64,000 nucleotides of DNA from Flavobacteriales bacterium UBA852 (GCA_002295925.1 DBGO01000021.1:53136-117135), one strand, 5' to 3'. Positions 36,221 to 45,096 are shown, counted from the first letter of the stretch. Numbers and translations are program-made. Notes: generated by a model from the sequence alone, not told the origin.

Positions 36221-37837
36221 TTACCGCTTTTTATTTTCGTAAGATGCTTTGATAAAATCTACAAACAACGGATGTGGGTTGAGCACCGTACTTTTATATT
36301 CGGGATGGAATTGTACCCCGACAAACCAAGGGTGTTTGGGAATTTCAACAATCTCAACCAAATCTTTTTCAGGATTTTTTCCGGTAGCAATCATTCCTTC
36401 TTGTTCAAATTCTTTCAAGTATTTATTATTGAACTCATAACGGTGACGGTGACGCTCGAATATATCTTTTTTTCCGTAAGCTTGGTATGCTTTTGAATTT
36501 TCTTGCAATTCGCAATGGTAAGAACCTAAGCGCATTGTTCCACCTTTTGAGGTAATCCCGCGTTGGTCTTCCATTAAATAGATAACCGGATAAGGTGTAT
36601 CGGGATACATTTCGGTAGAATGTGCGTCATCGTATTTTAATACATTGCGGGCAAATTCTATTACGGCACATTGCATACCCAAACAAATTCCTAAAAAGGG
36701 AATGTTGTTTTCGCGTGCATATTTTATAGTGGTAATTTTACCTTCTATTCCTCTTTCGCCAAATCCGGGGGCAACCAAAATGCCGTCGAGATGTTCCAAA
36801 AGATTATCGGCTAATTCTTCTGTAACATCTTCTGAATGAATCCAATGTAAATTTACTTGCAAATTATTTTTTACTCCTGAATGTATAAATGCTTCGGCAA
36901 TGGATTTGTATGAATCTTTCAGTTCTATATACTTTCCTACCAACCCTATGTTTACCTCATCTTTTGGGTTTTTGAGGTTTTTCAAGAAATCTTTCCATCC
37001 TTCAAGCGTGGGTTCTTCACGGTAAGGTAAACTTAATTTGTCCAACACCACTTTATCTAATTCTTCTTCTTGCATTAACAAGGGCACATCGTAAATGGTT
37101 TCGGCATCTTGCGCTTGAATAACGGCTCGCGGTTCGATGTTACAGAAAAGGGCAACTTTTCGTTTTACATCTTCGGTTAAATCGTGTTCGGTGCGTAAAA
37201 CCAACACATCGGGTTGCACACCGCTTTCGAGCAATGCTTTAACGGAATGTTGCGTAGGTTTGGTTTTCAGCTCGCCCGATGCGGCTAAAAACGGCACCAA
37301 TGTCAAGTGAACAACAATACAGTCAATTTCGGGTTCCCACTTCAACTGACGGACTGCTTCAATGTAGGGTAAACTTTCTATATCGCCAACGGTTCCGCCA
37401 ATTTCGGTAATTACTATATCGTACTTACCGGTATTTCCGAGTAATTGAATGCGGCGTTTTATTTCGTCGGTAATGTGCGGAATAACTTGAACGGTTTTTC
37501 CCAAATAAGCCCCTTCGCGTTCTTTATTTATTACGTATTGATAGATTCTTCCGGTGGTTACATTATTGGCTTGTGATGTGGGAACATTTAAAAAACGTTC
37601 GTAATGTCCCAAATCCAAATCGGTTTCGGCACCGTCATCGGTTACAAAGCACTCGCCATGTTCGTATGGGTTAAGCGTACCCGGATCGACATTGATGTAA
37701 GGGTCGAGTTTTTGAATGGTAACACTGTACCCTCTTGCTTGTAAAATTTTGGCTAATGAAGCGGCAACAATACCCTTGCCTAATGACGATGTAACACCTC
37801 CCGTTACAAAAATGTACTTGGTTGAAGAATCTGACAT
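36221..37837 (-). CDS. pyrG: CTP synthase
   Basis: This enzyme aminates UTP to CTP using glutamine and ATP. The 538-residue product has the synthetase N-terminus YIFVTGGVTSSLGKGIVAAS, KLDPYINVDPGTLNPYEHGE, ITEIGGTVGDIESLPY and FLAASGELKTKPTQHSVKAL. The C-terminal class I glutamine amidotransferase has PFLGICLGMQCAVIE, with its nucleophilic Cys, GITSKGGTMRLGSY and the His-Glu pair in VQFHPEYKS. Length is standard. It is read before yidC and separated by a promoter-like region. Confidence 0.97.
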   Translation of the reverse strand: MSDSSTKYIFVTGGVTSSLGKGIVAASLAKILQARGYSVTIQKLDPYINVDPGTLNPYEHGECFVTDDGAETDLDLGHYERFLNVPTSQANNVTTGRIYQYVINKEREGAYLGKTVQVIPHITDEIKRRIQLLGNTGKYDIVITEIGGTVGDIESLPYIEAVRQLKWEPEIDCIVVHLTLVPFLAASGELKTKPTQHSVKALLESGVQPDVLVLRTEHDLTEDVKRKVALFCNIEPRAVIQAQDAETIYDVPLLMQEEELDKVVLDKLSLPYREEPTLEGWKDFLKNLKNPKDEVNIGLVGKYIELKDSYKSIAEAFIHSGVKNNLQVNLHWIHSEDVTEELADNLLEHLDGILVAPGFGERGIEGKITTIKYARENNIPFLGICLGMQCAVIEFARNVLKYDDAHSTEMYPDTPYPVIYLMEDQRGITSKGGTMRLGSYHCELQENSKAYQAYGKKDIFERHRHRYEFNNKYLKEFEQEGMIATGKNPEKDLVEIVEIPKHPWFVGVQFHPEYKSTVLNPHPLFVDFIKASYENKKR

Positions 37838-37868
37838 AACACTGATTTTAATTCGTTGTAACGGGATA

Positions 37869-37876
37869 CAAAAGTA
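37869..37876 (-). promoter_or_regulatory. Candidate -7 promoter box (TACTTTTG) for pyrG
   Basis: Minus-strand TAnnTTTG match, 31 bases upstream of the pyrG ATG, within the same TACTACTTTTG context seen at the yidC promoter. No clear -33 TTTG is present. Confidence 0.4.
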
Positions 37877-37936
37877 GTAAGATTAAACGGGTTGAAAAAG
37901 ATAAAATTTAGTTTTTTTCAACTCTGTTCGTTTGGC

Positions 37937-39463
37937 TTATTGCTTTATGAATTTCAACCTATTGAATGTTTGATTGTTGCGGATATTCATAAAGTAAATA
38001 CCTGCCGGAAAGTTTTCAGCAGAAATATTGAATGAATTGCCAACCGAATTATAAAGTTTGTAATACAATACACGCCCTAATGCATCTGTAATTACAACCT
38101 CAACCTTTTCCTTATTAAAATCACCTTGAACAGTTAAGTTCTCTTTTACAGGGTTGGGATATAACACTATTTCCCCTTCCTCTTTTTCTTTTTTAGCATC
38201 AATTGAATTAGGGAAACCATATTTATTAAGTTTATACACTATATAGCCGGAATTATTATTGGGATTATTGTTTTTATACAAACAAGTAGCTTGTAAATAA
38301 AAATTACTTGTAGCATCCGCGGTAAAATCTACAGCAATTAAATTTAACGAGTCGTTACTGATTTTATATCTTCCTGTTAAGTTTCCGTAAATATCACTTT
38401 GTGCTAAAATAATTTCTCTAAATGTTGTATCACCTAAACAAAACGGTGTATAACAACCTTGCTGAATATAAAGCGACAATTTTCCATTAAAATTATTATA
38501 CATTATTTTTCTTTTTTGAGCCAATGATAAATAATTTTGCTCATAAGCCATATCTGCCACTACTTCAAATTTGTTAATCCCTGTATTATTAAAAGCTTTT
38601 ATTACTGAAGGTAGTGTATAAATATTATTCAACGAGTTGCAGTAAGCCGACAAACCCACAAAATAAGCCGTATCACCAATCATAATTACACCATCATAAG
38701 AAGTCATATCCCAAAATACTCCGGGATTATTACAAATAAACTGATTGTAATTGGTAATAGTATTTTTTAGATTTAACGTATCCATCGAAATGTTTAACGT
38801 GGATAAGTCTATCGAATAAAATATATTTTCGACATTAATTGATGAATACAGGTAATTGCCTAAATAAAGTTTTGAATTATTCACGAAATGATAAAACGGA
38901 AAATTAGACTGCGGAGCAGGAGCATTTACGGAATCGGTATGTAATACATTTAATGCGGCATCCAGCATAATAAATTTTTGCTGTGAAACAGAGGCAAAAT
39001 CATTCTCATAAGCAAAATATATAATAGTATCGTTATTTAATGCAAAGCTGTGATGGACATCTATAAACACATTTGTTATTGAATGCGTAAAAATTGAAAG
39101 TGTATCTAAATCGGCATTTGATTTAATAAGCGAAACCCGGGTGTTGGGTTGAAAATCACGCTCCACCGTATAATATAAAAAACCGTTCTTTTCAAACATA
39201 TTAACAATTCGAGCCGTATCAAAGGTAAAAACTGCCAATTCATTGCCTGAAGTATCTGTTTTTACTACTGTTGAATATGAAAAACCGTTATTATCCGAAT
39301 AATAACTAACCAAATAAACATTATTTTGGAAAGTATAAATTCCATCGGCTATTACCTGTTGAATATTTAGCGTATCATACGCATAATAGAATGGAGTTTG
39401 TGCTTTTAAAACCGATGCATTAAACACTATTAAAACAACCAAAAGATTAACAAACTTTTTCAT
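37937..39463 (-). CDS. T9SS-secreted protein with type A sorting domain, function unknown
   Basis: The 508-residue product starts with a signal peptide (MKKFVNLLVVLIVFNASVLK, then AQ). The middle (about 20-420) is a beta-rich region with no motif I can place. The last 80 residues (IVLYPNPVKENLTVQGDF, DALGRVLYYKL, FPAGIYFMNIRNNQ, LKFIKQ) form a type A C-terminal sorting domain. It lies 11 bases downstream of a lipoprotein gene (stop of that gene at 39475), suggesting a small two-gene operon. The lipoprotein may act with it. Confidence 0.88.
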   Translation of the reverse strand: MKKFVNLLVVLIVFNASVLKAQTPFYYAYDTLNIQQVIADGIYTFQNNVYLVSYYSDNNGFSYSTVVKTDTSGNELAVFTFDTARIVNMFEKNGFLYYTVERDFQPNTRVSLIKSNADLDTLSIFTHSITNVFIDVHHSFALNNDTIIYFAYENDFASVSQQKFIMLDAALNVLHTDSVNAPAPQSNFPFYHFVNNSKLYLGNYLYSSINVENIFYSIDLSTLNISMDTLNLKNTITNYNQFICNNPGVFWDMTSYDGVIMIGDTAYFVGLSAYCNSLNNIYTLPSVIKAFNNTGINKFEVVADMAYEQNYLSLAQKRKIMYNNFNGKLSLYIQQGCYTPFCLGDTTFREIILAQSDIYGNLTGRYKISNDSLNLIAVDFTADATSNFYLQATCLYKNNNPNNNSGYIVYKLNKYGFPNSIDAKKEKEEGEIVLYPNPVKENLTVQGDFNKEKVEVVITDALGRVLYYKLYNSVGNSFNISAENFPAGIYFMNIRNNQTFNRLKFIKQ

Positions 39464-39474
39464 ACTGCATTTTT

Positions 39475-40491
39475 TTAATTGTGAACTGGGGTTATCAATA
39501 AACCTCCATAAAATCTAATAGAATGATCGTATCTGAAATGAGGAGGATAACAAGGGTAATTGGCAGGAGTTAATAAAGTTCCTTCATCATGTGATCTCAT
39601 AACACATGAGAATATTTTGTAACTCTGTGAAAATTGATTTTGAAGTGCGGGTTGTAAAACTATTGTAGAATAATCCAACAATTCAAAATATGATAAATTT
39701 AAATCTTGACCATTCAAAACTATATTTTGAGAAGCACACCACAATCTCCTCAATGACATTGAGCCCCAATACATTGGAGACGCATAATTAGGACAATTTG
39801 GTGTAGAAATTTGATCTAAAACTGAATAATAATCAGCAGGAGCAAAACCAGGAGCTGCTACTATATTCACGTAATAGCCATATGTTCTTATTCTTCCACA
39901 ACTACGAAAATTAGCATTTAATTTCTGTTCTATTTTATGCGCGGCATCAGGATGCAAGATAGATTGTTCTCCTATATTAAATGGTTTGGTATTACATCCA
40001 AAATACACAACTTGCGGATTAGTTAACAATAAATTAGAATAGATGATTTTATCTTCCTCATCATACTCTAAATCAACAGCATAAAATTCATATTCTGTAT
40101 AACAATCCATAATTTGTCTAATCTTTTTTGAAAGAGTTTGATATATGTATTTTAAGTCTTCAACATCATTATTTAATTCACATTTCAACACAAAAGTACT
40201 ATCAATTTGTTCAAAAGAATTAAACAATCCATCGGCAGATACATGTTCTCTATTTATCAATGCTTCAAGATAAAACAATAAATCTTCGTCTGTAATATTT
40301 TTCAAAACCATTTTTTTATCTTTAAACAAAACTTTTGAAAATTCAGTAATCAAGGAATCTATTTTACCGGAATTGATTACTTTTTCACTTGAAGGTAACT
40401 TCTTAAAAATTTTCACTTCATCATTTTTAGAACAACCTAATATATTTATCAACAAATAAATAAACAATAACTTTTTACAATAAAATTTCAT
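39475..40491 (-). CDS. Lipoprotein of unknown function preceded by a poly-A tract
   Basis: ATG at 40491 gives 338 residues with a signal MKFYCKKLLFIYLLIN and lipobox ILGC, then SKNDEVK. A longer frame to 40548 runs through a homopolymer tract and is not convincing. The body is rich in Asn, Glu and Lys and contains IVAAPGFAPADYYSVLDQIS and CPNYASPMYWGSMSLRRLWC. I recognise no family. It is the first gene of a pair with a T9SS cargo gene 11 bases downstream. Confidence 0.7.
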   Translation of the reverse strand: MKFYCKKLLFIYLLINILGCSKNDEVKIFKKLPSSEKVINSGKIDSLITEFSKVLFKDKKMVLKNITDEDLLFYLEALINREHVSADGLFNSFEQIDSTFVLKCELNNDVEDLKYIYQTLSKKIRQIMDCYTEYEFYAVDLEYDEEDKIIYSNLLLTNPQVVYFGCNTKPFNIGEQSILHPDAAHKIEQKLNANFRSCGRIRTYGYYVNIVAAPGFAPADYYSVLDQISTPNCPNYASPMYWGSMSLRRLWCASQNIVLNGQDLNLSYFELLDYSTIVLQPALQNQFSQSYKIFSCVMRSHDEGTLLTPANYPCYPPHFRYDHSIRFYGGLLITPVHN

Positions 40492-40504
40492 ATCTTTTTT
40501 TTGC

Positions 40505-40525
40505 AAAAAAAAAAAAAAAAAAAAA
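40505..40525. repeat. Homopolymer tract of 21 adenines
   Basis: A run of 21 A lies 13 bases upstream of the lipoprotein ATG at 40491. An eight-T run and GC precede it, so T8-GC-A8 can form a short hairpin. Tracts of this length slip readily, so the length here is uncertain. Confidence 0.9.
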
Positions 40526-40601
40526 TAAAATATCAAAAACAAATACATTTTTTTCTATATTTCCATTAGGATTTTTAAATAAATTTTTCGTTATTTGAAA
40601 C

Positions 40602-42161
40602 ATGCGAAAACTACTATTTACCATACTTTGCATAACATCATTCGGTGTATCGGCACAATTATATTATAAACTTCCTGAAAATGCATCGAAACTATATAAT
40701 GAAGGAAATTATTGGGCGGCGTTGGATGCTTATCGCGAGTTGTATAAAAAAAATCCCAAAAACCTGAATATTAAATTAAAATTGGCGGTTTGCAAGCTAA
40801 TGACTTACCAAATTGAGGAAGCTTTGGAAGATTTAAAGTCATTGAGCACAAGTGCACAAAAGCCCGAGGAAACAACATTTTACTACGCACTTGCTTTGCA
40901 TTTTAACGAACAATACAAAGATGCCCTGAAATTTTACAATCAATATATACAAACCGGTACAAATGCCAAATTGGTATCACAAGCCAGAGAAAATGCCAAA
41001 GCTTGTAAATATGCCTTGGCTATTTTACCAAAAAAACAAGCGGTAACATTTGTTAATGCAGGAAAAAAAGTAAATTCTAAATTCCCTGAATACAACCCCT
41101 TTGTGATGCCCGACGAAGGCTATATGTTTTATGTTACACAAAAAGAAGGAACTACCGGACATGTCTATGATGCCAAAGGATACTTTGCTTCGGATATTTA
41201 TATTTCTAAATACAAATACGGCAATTGGACACGCGGACGCTCTGTTGGTCAGCCCAATTCTTATGGAAATGAAAAAGTAACAAGCATCTCCGAAAACGGA
41301 AAATATATAGTGTATTATGTCGATAATCCTTTAAGCAAAAACAATTTACAAGTTGCCGAAAACCGGAAAAAATACAGTTTCAATCCTCCGAAAAAGATTG
41401 ACGATAAGCGTATTAACAATAATTCGGGCAAGCAACATTCGGGTGTATTTTCAAACGATGGCAATACATTTATTTTTTCGAGCAAAAGAAACGGCGGATT
41501 GGGCGGTTATGATTTGTACATAGTAAAAAAATTACCTACAGGAAAATGGGGCGAGCCACAAAATATGGGTCCTGAAATTAACACCGAAAAAGACGAAATT
41601 TATCCGTATTTATATGACAATGGTCAAACGCTTTATTTTTCATCCAACGGACACAATACTATTGGTGGATTTGATTTGCAAAAATCGACTTATGATAATG
41701 TAGCCAAAAAATGGAATTCACCTGAAAATCTTGGTCTGCCCATAAATACTCCCTTTGATGATTATACCATTTGTTTTGGACAGAACAAAAAAACAGCATA
41801 TGTTGGCATGTGGAGAAAAGACGGTTTTGGCGAAAAAGACATTTATCAACTTATTTTCGAAAATGAAGAACCTCTCTACACAACCATCAATGCAAAGGTA
41901 ATGTACGAAGATTCCTCTCAATTTACCCCTGCATTAACCATAGAAGTTTATAACGAAAAAGATGAATTAACCGGAATTTACACCAAAAAGCAAGATAAAG
42001 GTTCTTTTATTATGGTTCTTCCTCCCGGAAAATACAAAATAAATCTTCTGCAAAACGATAACATTATTTATCAAGAGAGTATCTTTGTAAAAGATCATAA
42101 TTTATACAAAGATTTTGTCGAAAAGAAAATCATACTCAAAGGAATTCCAAAACAGGAATAA
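40602..42161 (+). CDS. TPR / five-bladed PD40 propeller / CRD-like protein (no OmpA domain)
   Basis: This 519-residue protein has a signal peptide (MRKLLFTILCITSFGVSAQ). Tetratricopeptide helices follow (about 25-140: ASKLYNEGNYWAALDAYREL, EETTFYYALALHFNEQY). Five propeller blades come next (FVMPDEGYMFYVTQKEG, ISENGKYIVYYVDN, FSNDGNTFIFSSKRNGGLGG, LYDNGQTLYFSSNGH, FGQNKKTAYVGMW). A C-terminal beta sandwich (EDSSQFTPALTIEVYNEKDE, FIMVLPPGKYKINLLQND) follows. It is a second paralogue of the gene at 23.1 kb. Its 3' end overlaps the next gene by 47 bases if that gene uses its first possible start. Confidence 0.83.
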   Translation: MRKLLFTILCITSFGVSAQLYYKLPENASKLYNEGNYWAALDAYRELYKKNPKNLNIKLKLAVCKLMTYQIEEALEDLKSLSTSAQKPEETTFYYALALHFNEQYKDALKFYNQYIQTGTNAKLVSQARENAKACKYALAILPKKQAVTFVNAGKKVNSKFPEYNPFVMPDEGYMFYVTQKEGTTGHVYDAKGYFASDIYISKYKYGNWTRGRSVGQPNSYGNEKVTSISENGKYIVYYVDNPLSKNNLQVAENRKKYSFNPPKKIDDKRINNNSGKQHSGVFSNDGNTFIFSSKRNGGLGGYDLYIVKKLPTGKWGEPQNMGPEINTEKDEIYPYLYDNGQTLYFSSNGHNTIGGFDLQKSTYDNVAKKWNSPENLGLPINTPFDDYTICFGQNKKTAYVGMWRKDGFGEKDIYQLIFENEEPLYTTINAKVMYEDSSQFTPALTIEVYNEKDELTGIYTKKQDKGSFIMVLPPGKYKINLLQNDNIIYQESIFVKDHNLYKDFVEKKIILKGIPKQE

Positions 42162-42912
42162 AAAAAACAACCAAAAAGAAGCGGAATTTAAACCCAAACC
42201 GGCATATAAAACCACTTTACGTAACTTAAAGGTTTTGTATGAAGACAATCATATTATTGCCGTAAACAAACGTTCGGGCGATATTGTGCAAGGTGATAAA
42301 ACGGGCGATACACCTTTGAGTGACATTGTTAAAACTTTTTTGAAAAAAAAATACGATAAACCGGGTGAAGTTTTTTTAGGTACAACACACCGAATTGACC
42401 GTCCGGTGAGCGGAGTGGTTATTTTTGCCAAAACAAGTAAAGCTCTTGCCCGTTTGAATGAAATGTTTCAGAATAAAGAAATTCAAAAAACGTATTGGGC
42501 TGTGGTTAAAAATGAGCCGCCACAGAAACAAGATACAGTTCAACATTATTTACTGAAAAATGAACGGCAAAATAAATCTTATGCCTACAGTCACGAATAT
42601 AAAACGGCTAAACTGAGCAGTTTAACATATAAAATTATTTTCCGGTTTCAGAATTATTTTTTATTGGAAATTACACCTCACACCGGGCGTCATCATCAAA
42701 TACGCACGCAATTGGCGCAAATCGGATGTCCTATAAAAGGCGATGTAAAATACGGGTTTAACCGTCCAAATATTGACGGGTCTATTCATTTGCATGCGCG
42801 TAAAATAGAATTTATTCATCCGGTAAAGAAAACACCTTTGGTGATTGAAGCCTCACCGGACAAGCGCGACCCACTTTGGAAAGAAGCTACGGCTGTGTTT
42901 AACAAACCTTGA
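42115..42912 (+). CDS. RluA-family pseudouridine synthase
   Basis: The enzyme isomerises uridine to pseudouridine in ribosomal or transfer RNA. The core has LYEDNHIIAVNKRSGDIVQGDKTGD, the catalytic motif HRIDRPVSGVVIFAKTSKA (Asp in HRxDR), QKTYWAVV, LEITPHTGRHHQIRTQL and KYGFNRPN. There is no S4 domain, as in short RluA homologues. No ATG precedes the core. The first start is TTG at 42115, inside the previous gene, giving a basic N-terminal extension; a TTG at 42235 is the next in-frame TTG. The RNA target cannot be read from sequence. Confidence 0.88.
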   Translation: MSKRKSYSKEFQNRNKKNNQKEAEFKPKPAYKTTLRNLKVLYEDNHIIAVNKRSGDIVQGDKTGDTPLSDIVKTFLKKKYDKPGEVFLGTTHRIDRPVSGVVIFAKTSKALARLNEMFQNKEIQKTYWAVVKNEPPQKQDTVQHYLLKNERQNKSYAYSHEYKTAKLSSLTYKIIFRFQNYFLLEITPHTGRHHQIRTQLAQIGCPIKGDVKYGFNRPNIDGSIHLHARKIEFIHPVKKTPLVIEASPDKRDPLWKEATAVFNKP

Positions 42913-44148
42913 TTATTCTATCACATGTACTTCTACTCTGATATTGCGCATGGCTTGCTCCATAGTTCTCGGATTTTTTACAATCATTCTGTCGCCGCCA
43001 TAACCTTCGGTAATTAAGTTATCCGGATTTACGCCTTTTTCAACCAAAAACTTTTTAATGGTTTCGGCACGCATTTTTGATAATTTTTTGGCACTACCCG
43101 AAAAATTCCATGCTTCACCCAAATGCTCGTATTTTTTATTTTTGCTTATGCGGTTATTGCCGTTAGTATGTCCTTGTATTTCAAATTTTAAATTCGGATT
43201 TTCTTTCATAAAAGCAGCCAGCTTTAATAATTCGGGTTTAGATTCGGGCTTTAAAGCATACGTGTTGGGATAAAAATAAATACTGTACATAATTAACTTC
43301 TCACCTTGTTTAATTGGTGTTAACCGAATTTCAACCGTATCATTATTTGCCGTTAGACGATAGGTTTCTTTAAAAAGGGAATAACCTAATTTATTTACTT
43401 CTAACAGCACCATTCCGGTATCGGAGGTTGTGAACAATCCATTTTGTGTTTGTTTTTCGTCCAATTTTTCATCCGAAATTTTTCCATACCTAAAATTGGT
43501 TTCAATAGCTTTTCCGGTTACTGTGTTGATAAACCGGAATACCGTTTCATTTGGTCGGTTTTCACTTATTTTAGTTTTAGGAACAGGTTTAAGTTCGGTT
43601 TCAACGTTTTGTTCAAGGTTAACTGTTTTTTTCTTTGGCAAATACACGTAGCGTTCAATCGCATCTTCAATGCACTCATTTTGAATGGCTTTCACCTCTT
43701 TCACAGTTTCCTTAAAAGCCAGTTTTAAATAATGTCCGCAACCTTTTCCGTTTAAATGTAAAACCCCTAAATAATACACATCGCCGGCTTTTACAAAAAG
43801 TGCATTTTTATTGGCATTACTCAACGGTTGCGTATTTTTATACACTACATCATTGCAAAAGCTGTTTCCTTTGTATTGAAACAAAATGACATTGTATTCA
43901 TCTTCTTCATTGATGGACTCGAGTTGATAATAGAGCGTGTCGGATTGTGCCGCTACAATTTTATACCAATAAGTATATTTATCGTCGGGTGTGTAATAAA
44001 TGGTTTCTTCTTGCCACTGATTTAGAGCATTTTCAAAGGGTAAAATAATTGTTGTTGGCGTTAAACAATCGGGATGTTGTTCATTTGTTTGGGCAATGCC
44101 AAAAACAGATAACAACGTAACTAAAACAGTAGTGAATAAACGTTTCAT
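42913..44148 (-). CDS. OmpA-family outer-membrane or periplasmic protein with inserted loop
   Basis: ATG at 44148 gives 411 residues with a signal peptide (MKRLFTTVLVTLLSVFGIAQ). The first 280 residues are beta-rich (EETIYYTPDDKYTYWYKIVAA, a CGHYLKLAF stretch). The C-terminal OmpA domain begins near residue 290 with YFYPNTYALKPESKPEL and includes FEIQGHTNGNNR, an insertion of about 20 residues (KYEHLGEAWNFSGSAKK), KMRAETIKKFLVEKGVNPDNLITEGYG and a final RNIRVEVHVIE. The HTDN motif of classical OmpA is HTNG here, so peptidoglycan binding is uncertain. It is convergent with the RluA gene, with no gap. Confidence 0.85.
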   Translation of the reverse strand: MKRLFTTVLVTLLSVFGIAQTNEQHPDCLTPTTIILPFENALNQWQEETIYYTPDDKYTYWYKIVAAQSDTLYYQLESINEEDEYNVILFQYKGNSFCNDVVYKNTQPLSNANKNALFVKAGDVYYLGVLHLNGKGCGHYLKLAFKETVKEVKAIQNECIEDAIERYVYLPKKKTVNLEQNVETELKPVPKTKISENRPNETVFRFINTVTGKAIETNFRYGKISDEKLDEKQTQNGLFTTSDTGMVLLEVNKLGYSLFKETYRLTANNDTVEIRLTPIKQGEKLIMYSIYFYPNTYALKPESKPELLKLAAFMKENPNLKFEIQGHTNGNNRISKNKKYEHLGEAWNFSGSAKKLSKMRAETIKKFLVEKGVNPDNLITEGYGGDRMIVKNPRTMEQAMRNIRVEVHVIE

Positions 44149-44151
44149 TTT

Positions 44152-44159
44152 CAAATTTA
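44152..44159 (-). promoter_or_regulatory. Candidate -7 promoter box (TAAATTTG) 3 nt before the OmpA gene start
   Basis: Minus-strand TAnnTTTG match; only three bases (AAA) separate it from ATG at 44148. If used, the message would have no leader. No clear -33 element. Confidence 0.35.
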
Positions 44160-44214
44160 TCGATAATAGCGGCTGTTTATTGTAAATCAAAAAAGATTTA
44201 TCAACCGTTGTTTT

Positions 44215-45093
44215 TTAATTTTCGGATGTAATCTCATCTAAATTTGCCGAAATTTTGTTTGCCAATTCATCGGTAGGCAAATCGTTATCGTCTTTTCCAA
44301 AAGGATCTTCGATTTCTTCAGCCAATAATTCCAAACTGACAAACACATAAAAAATAAACATGGTAATGGGAACTGTCCAATAGCCAAAATTGGGGATAAA
44401 CCCTAAGGGCAGCGTGGCTACGTAAATAAATATAAATTTTTTGATAAACGTACTGTAAGAGAATGGAATGGGTGTGTTTTTTATTCGCTCACAAGCGCCC
44501 AAAATATCAATAAAACTTTTTACTTCTTTGTCAAGAATAATCAATTCTTCATTGCTGATTTGCTTATCGGTATTGAGGCGGTGCAGATGCTTGTAAATTT
44601 TATTGACAATTGCATTGGGTAAATGATTTTTAGTTTTAAATACCTCCAAATCGGTTTCCGTTAAGGGCAGTTCGTGCAAGTTATTATTATCGCGTAAATG
44701 TTCTTTCAGTGCCAAAACAAATGCTTTGGTGTAATTTTTTAATGATACCACTGCTTTTTCGTCCGAAACAAAATTATTTAATTTCAGCATAAAATTCCGG
44801 GTATTATTAACCAAAGCCCCCCATTGCTTGCGTCCTTCCCACCAGCGGTCGTAAGCAGTATTGGTTCTAAAAACCAACAACATCCCCATTACAAAACCTA
44901 TAAGTGTATGCACGGCTGTTGCGTTTTTTATCATATCTATTTGCACGTTTTCGAGCTTTACCAAAAACAAATAACACAACCCGAAAGTATAGAAACCAAG
45001 GATAATGATTTCGGGCATAAGCATCAGCAAGGTATCGCTACGCTTAAATGAAAGTATATGTCCAAACCAAAGTTTGGGGTTGTATTTTATCAT
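44215..45093 (-). CDS. Bestrophin family anion channel-like membrane protein
   Basis: The 292-residue membrane protein has the bestrophin features: an N-terminal KRSDTLLMLMPEIIILGFYTFG, then the conserved FVMGMLLVFRTNTAYDRWWEGRKQWGAL, NTRNFMLKL, and the C-terminal hydrophobic region YVATLPLGFIPNFGYWTVPITMFIFYVFVSLELLAEEIEDPFG, where LEEIEDPFG is a family signature. Bestrophins are pentameric ion channels, chloride or cation selective. Three bases separate it from the upstream glycosyltransferase gene, so it is probably the last gene of the polysaccharide transcript. Confidence 0.93.
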   Translation of the reverse strand: MIKYNPKLWFGHILSFKRSDTLLMLMPEIIILGFYTFGLCYLFLVKLENVQIDMIKNATAVHTLIGFVMGMLLVFRTNTAYDRWWEGRKQWGALVNNTRNFMLKLNNFVSDEKAVVSLKNYTKAFVLALKEHLRDNNNLHELPLTETDLEVFKTKNHLPNAIVNKIYKHLHRLNTDKQISNEELIILDKEVKSFIDILGACERIKNTPIPFSYSTFIKKFIFIYVATLPLGFIPNFGYWTVPITMFIFYVFVSLELLAEEIEDPFGKDDNDLPTDELANKISANLDEITSEN

Positions 45094-45096
45094 ATT

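Noticed and set aside
37891..37922. GTTGAAAAA / TTTTTCAAC hairpin after the T9SS cargo gene at 37937
   Set aside because: The stem is AT-rich with a 14-base loop and no T run follows on the minus strand, so I do not call a terminator.
40492..40548. N-terminal extension of the lipoprotein gene through the poly-A tract
   Set aside because: The extra residues are mostly Phe encoded by the homopolymer, and the internal ATG gives a proper lipoprotein signal.
42100..42170. Frameshift joining the propeller gene and the RluA gene
   Set aside because: Both proteins have complete domains of normal length, so overlapping separate genes is the simpler reading.
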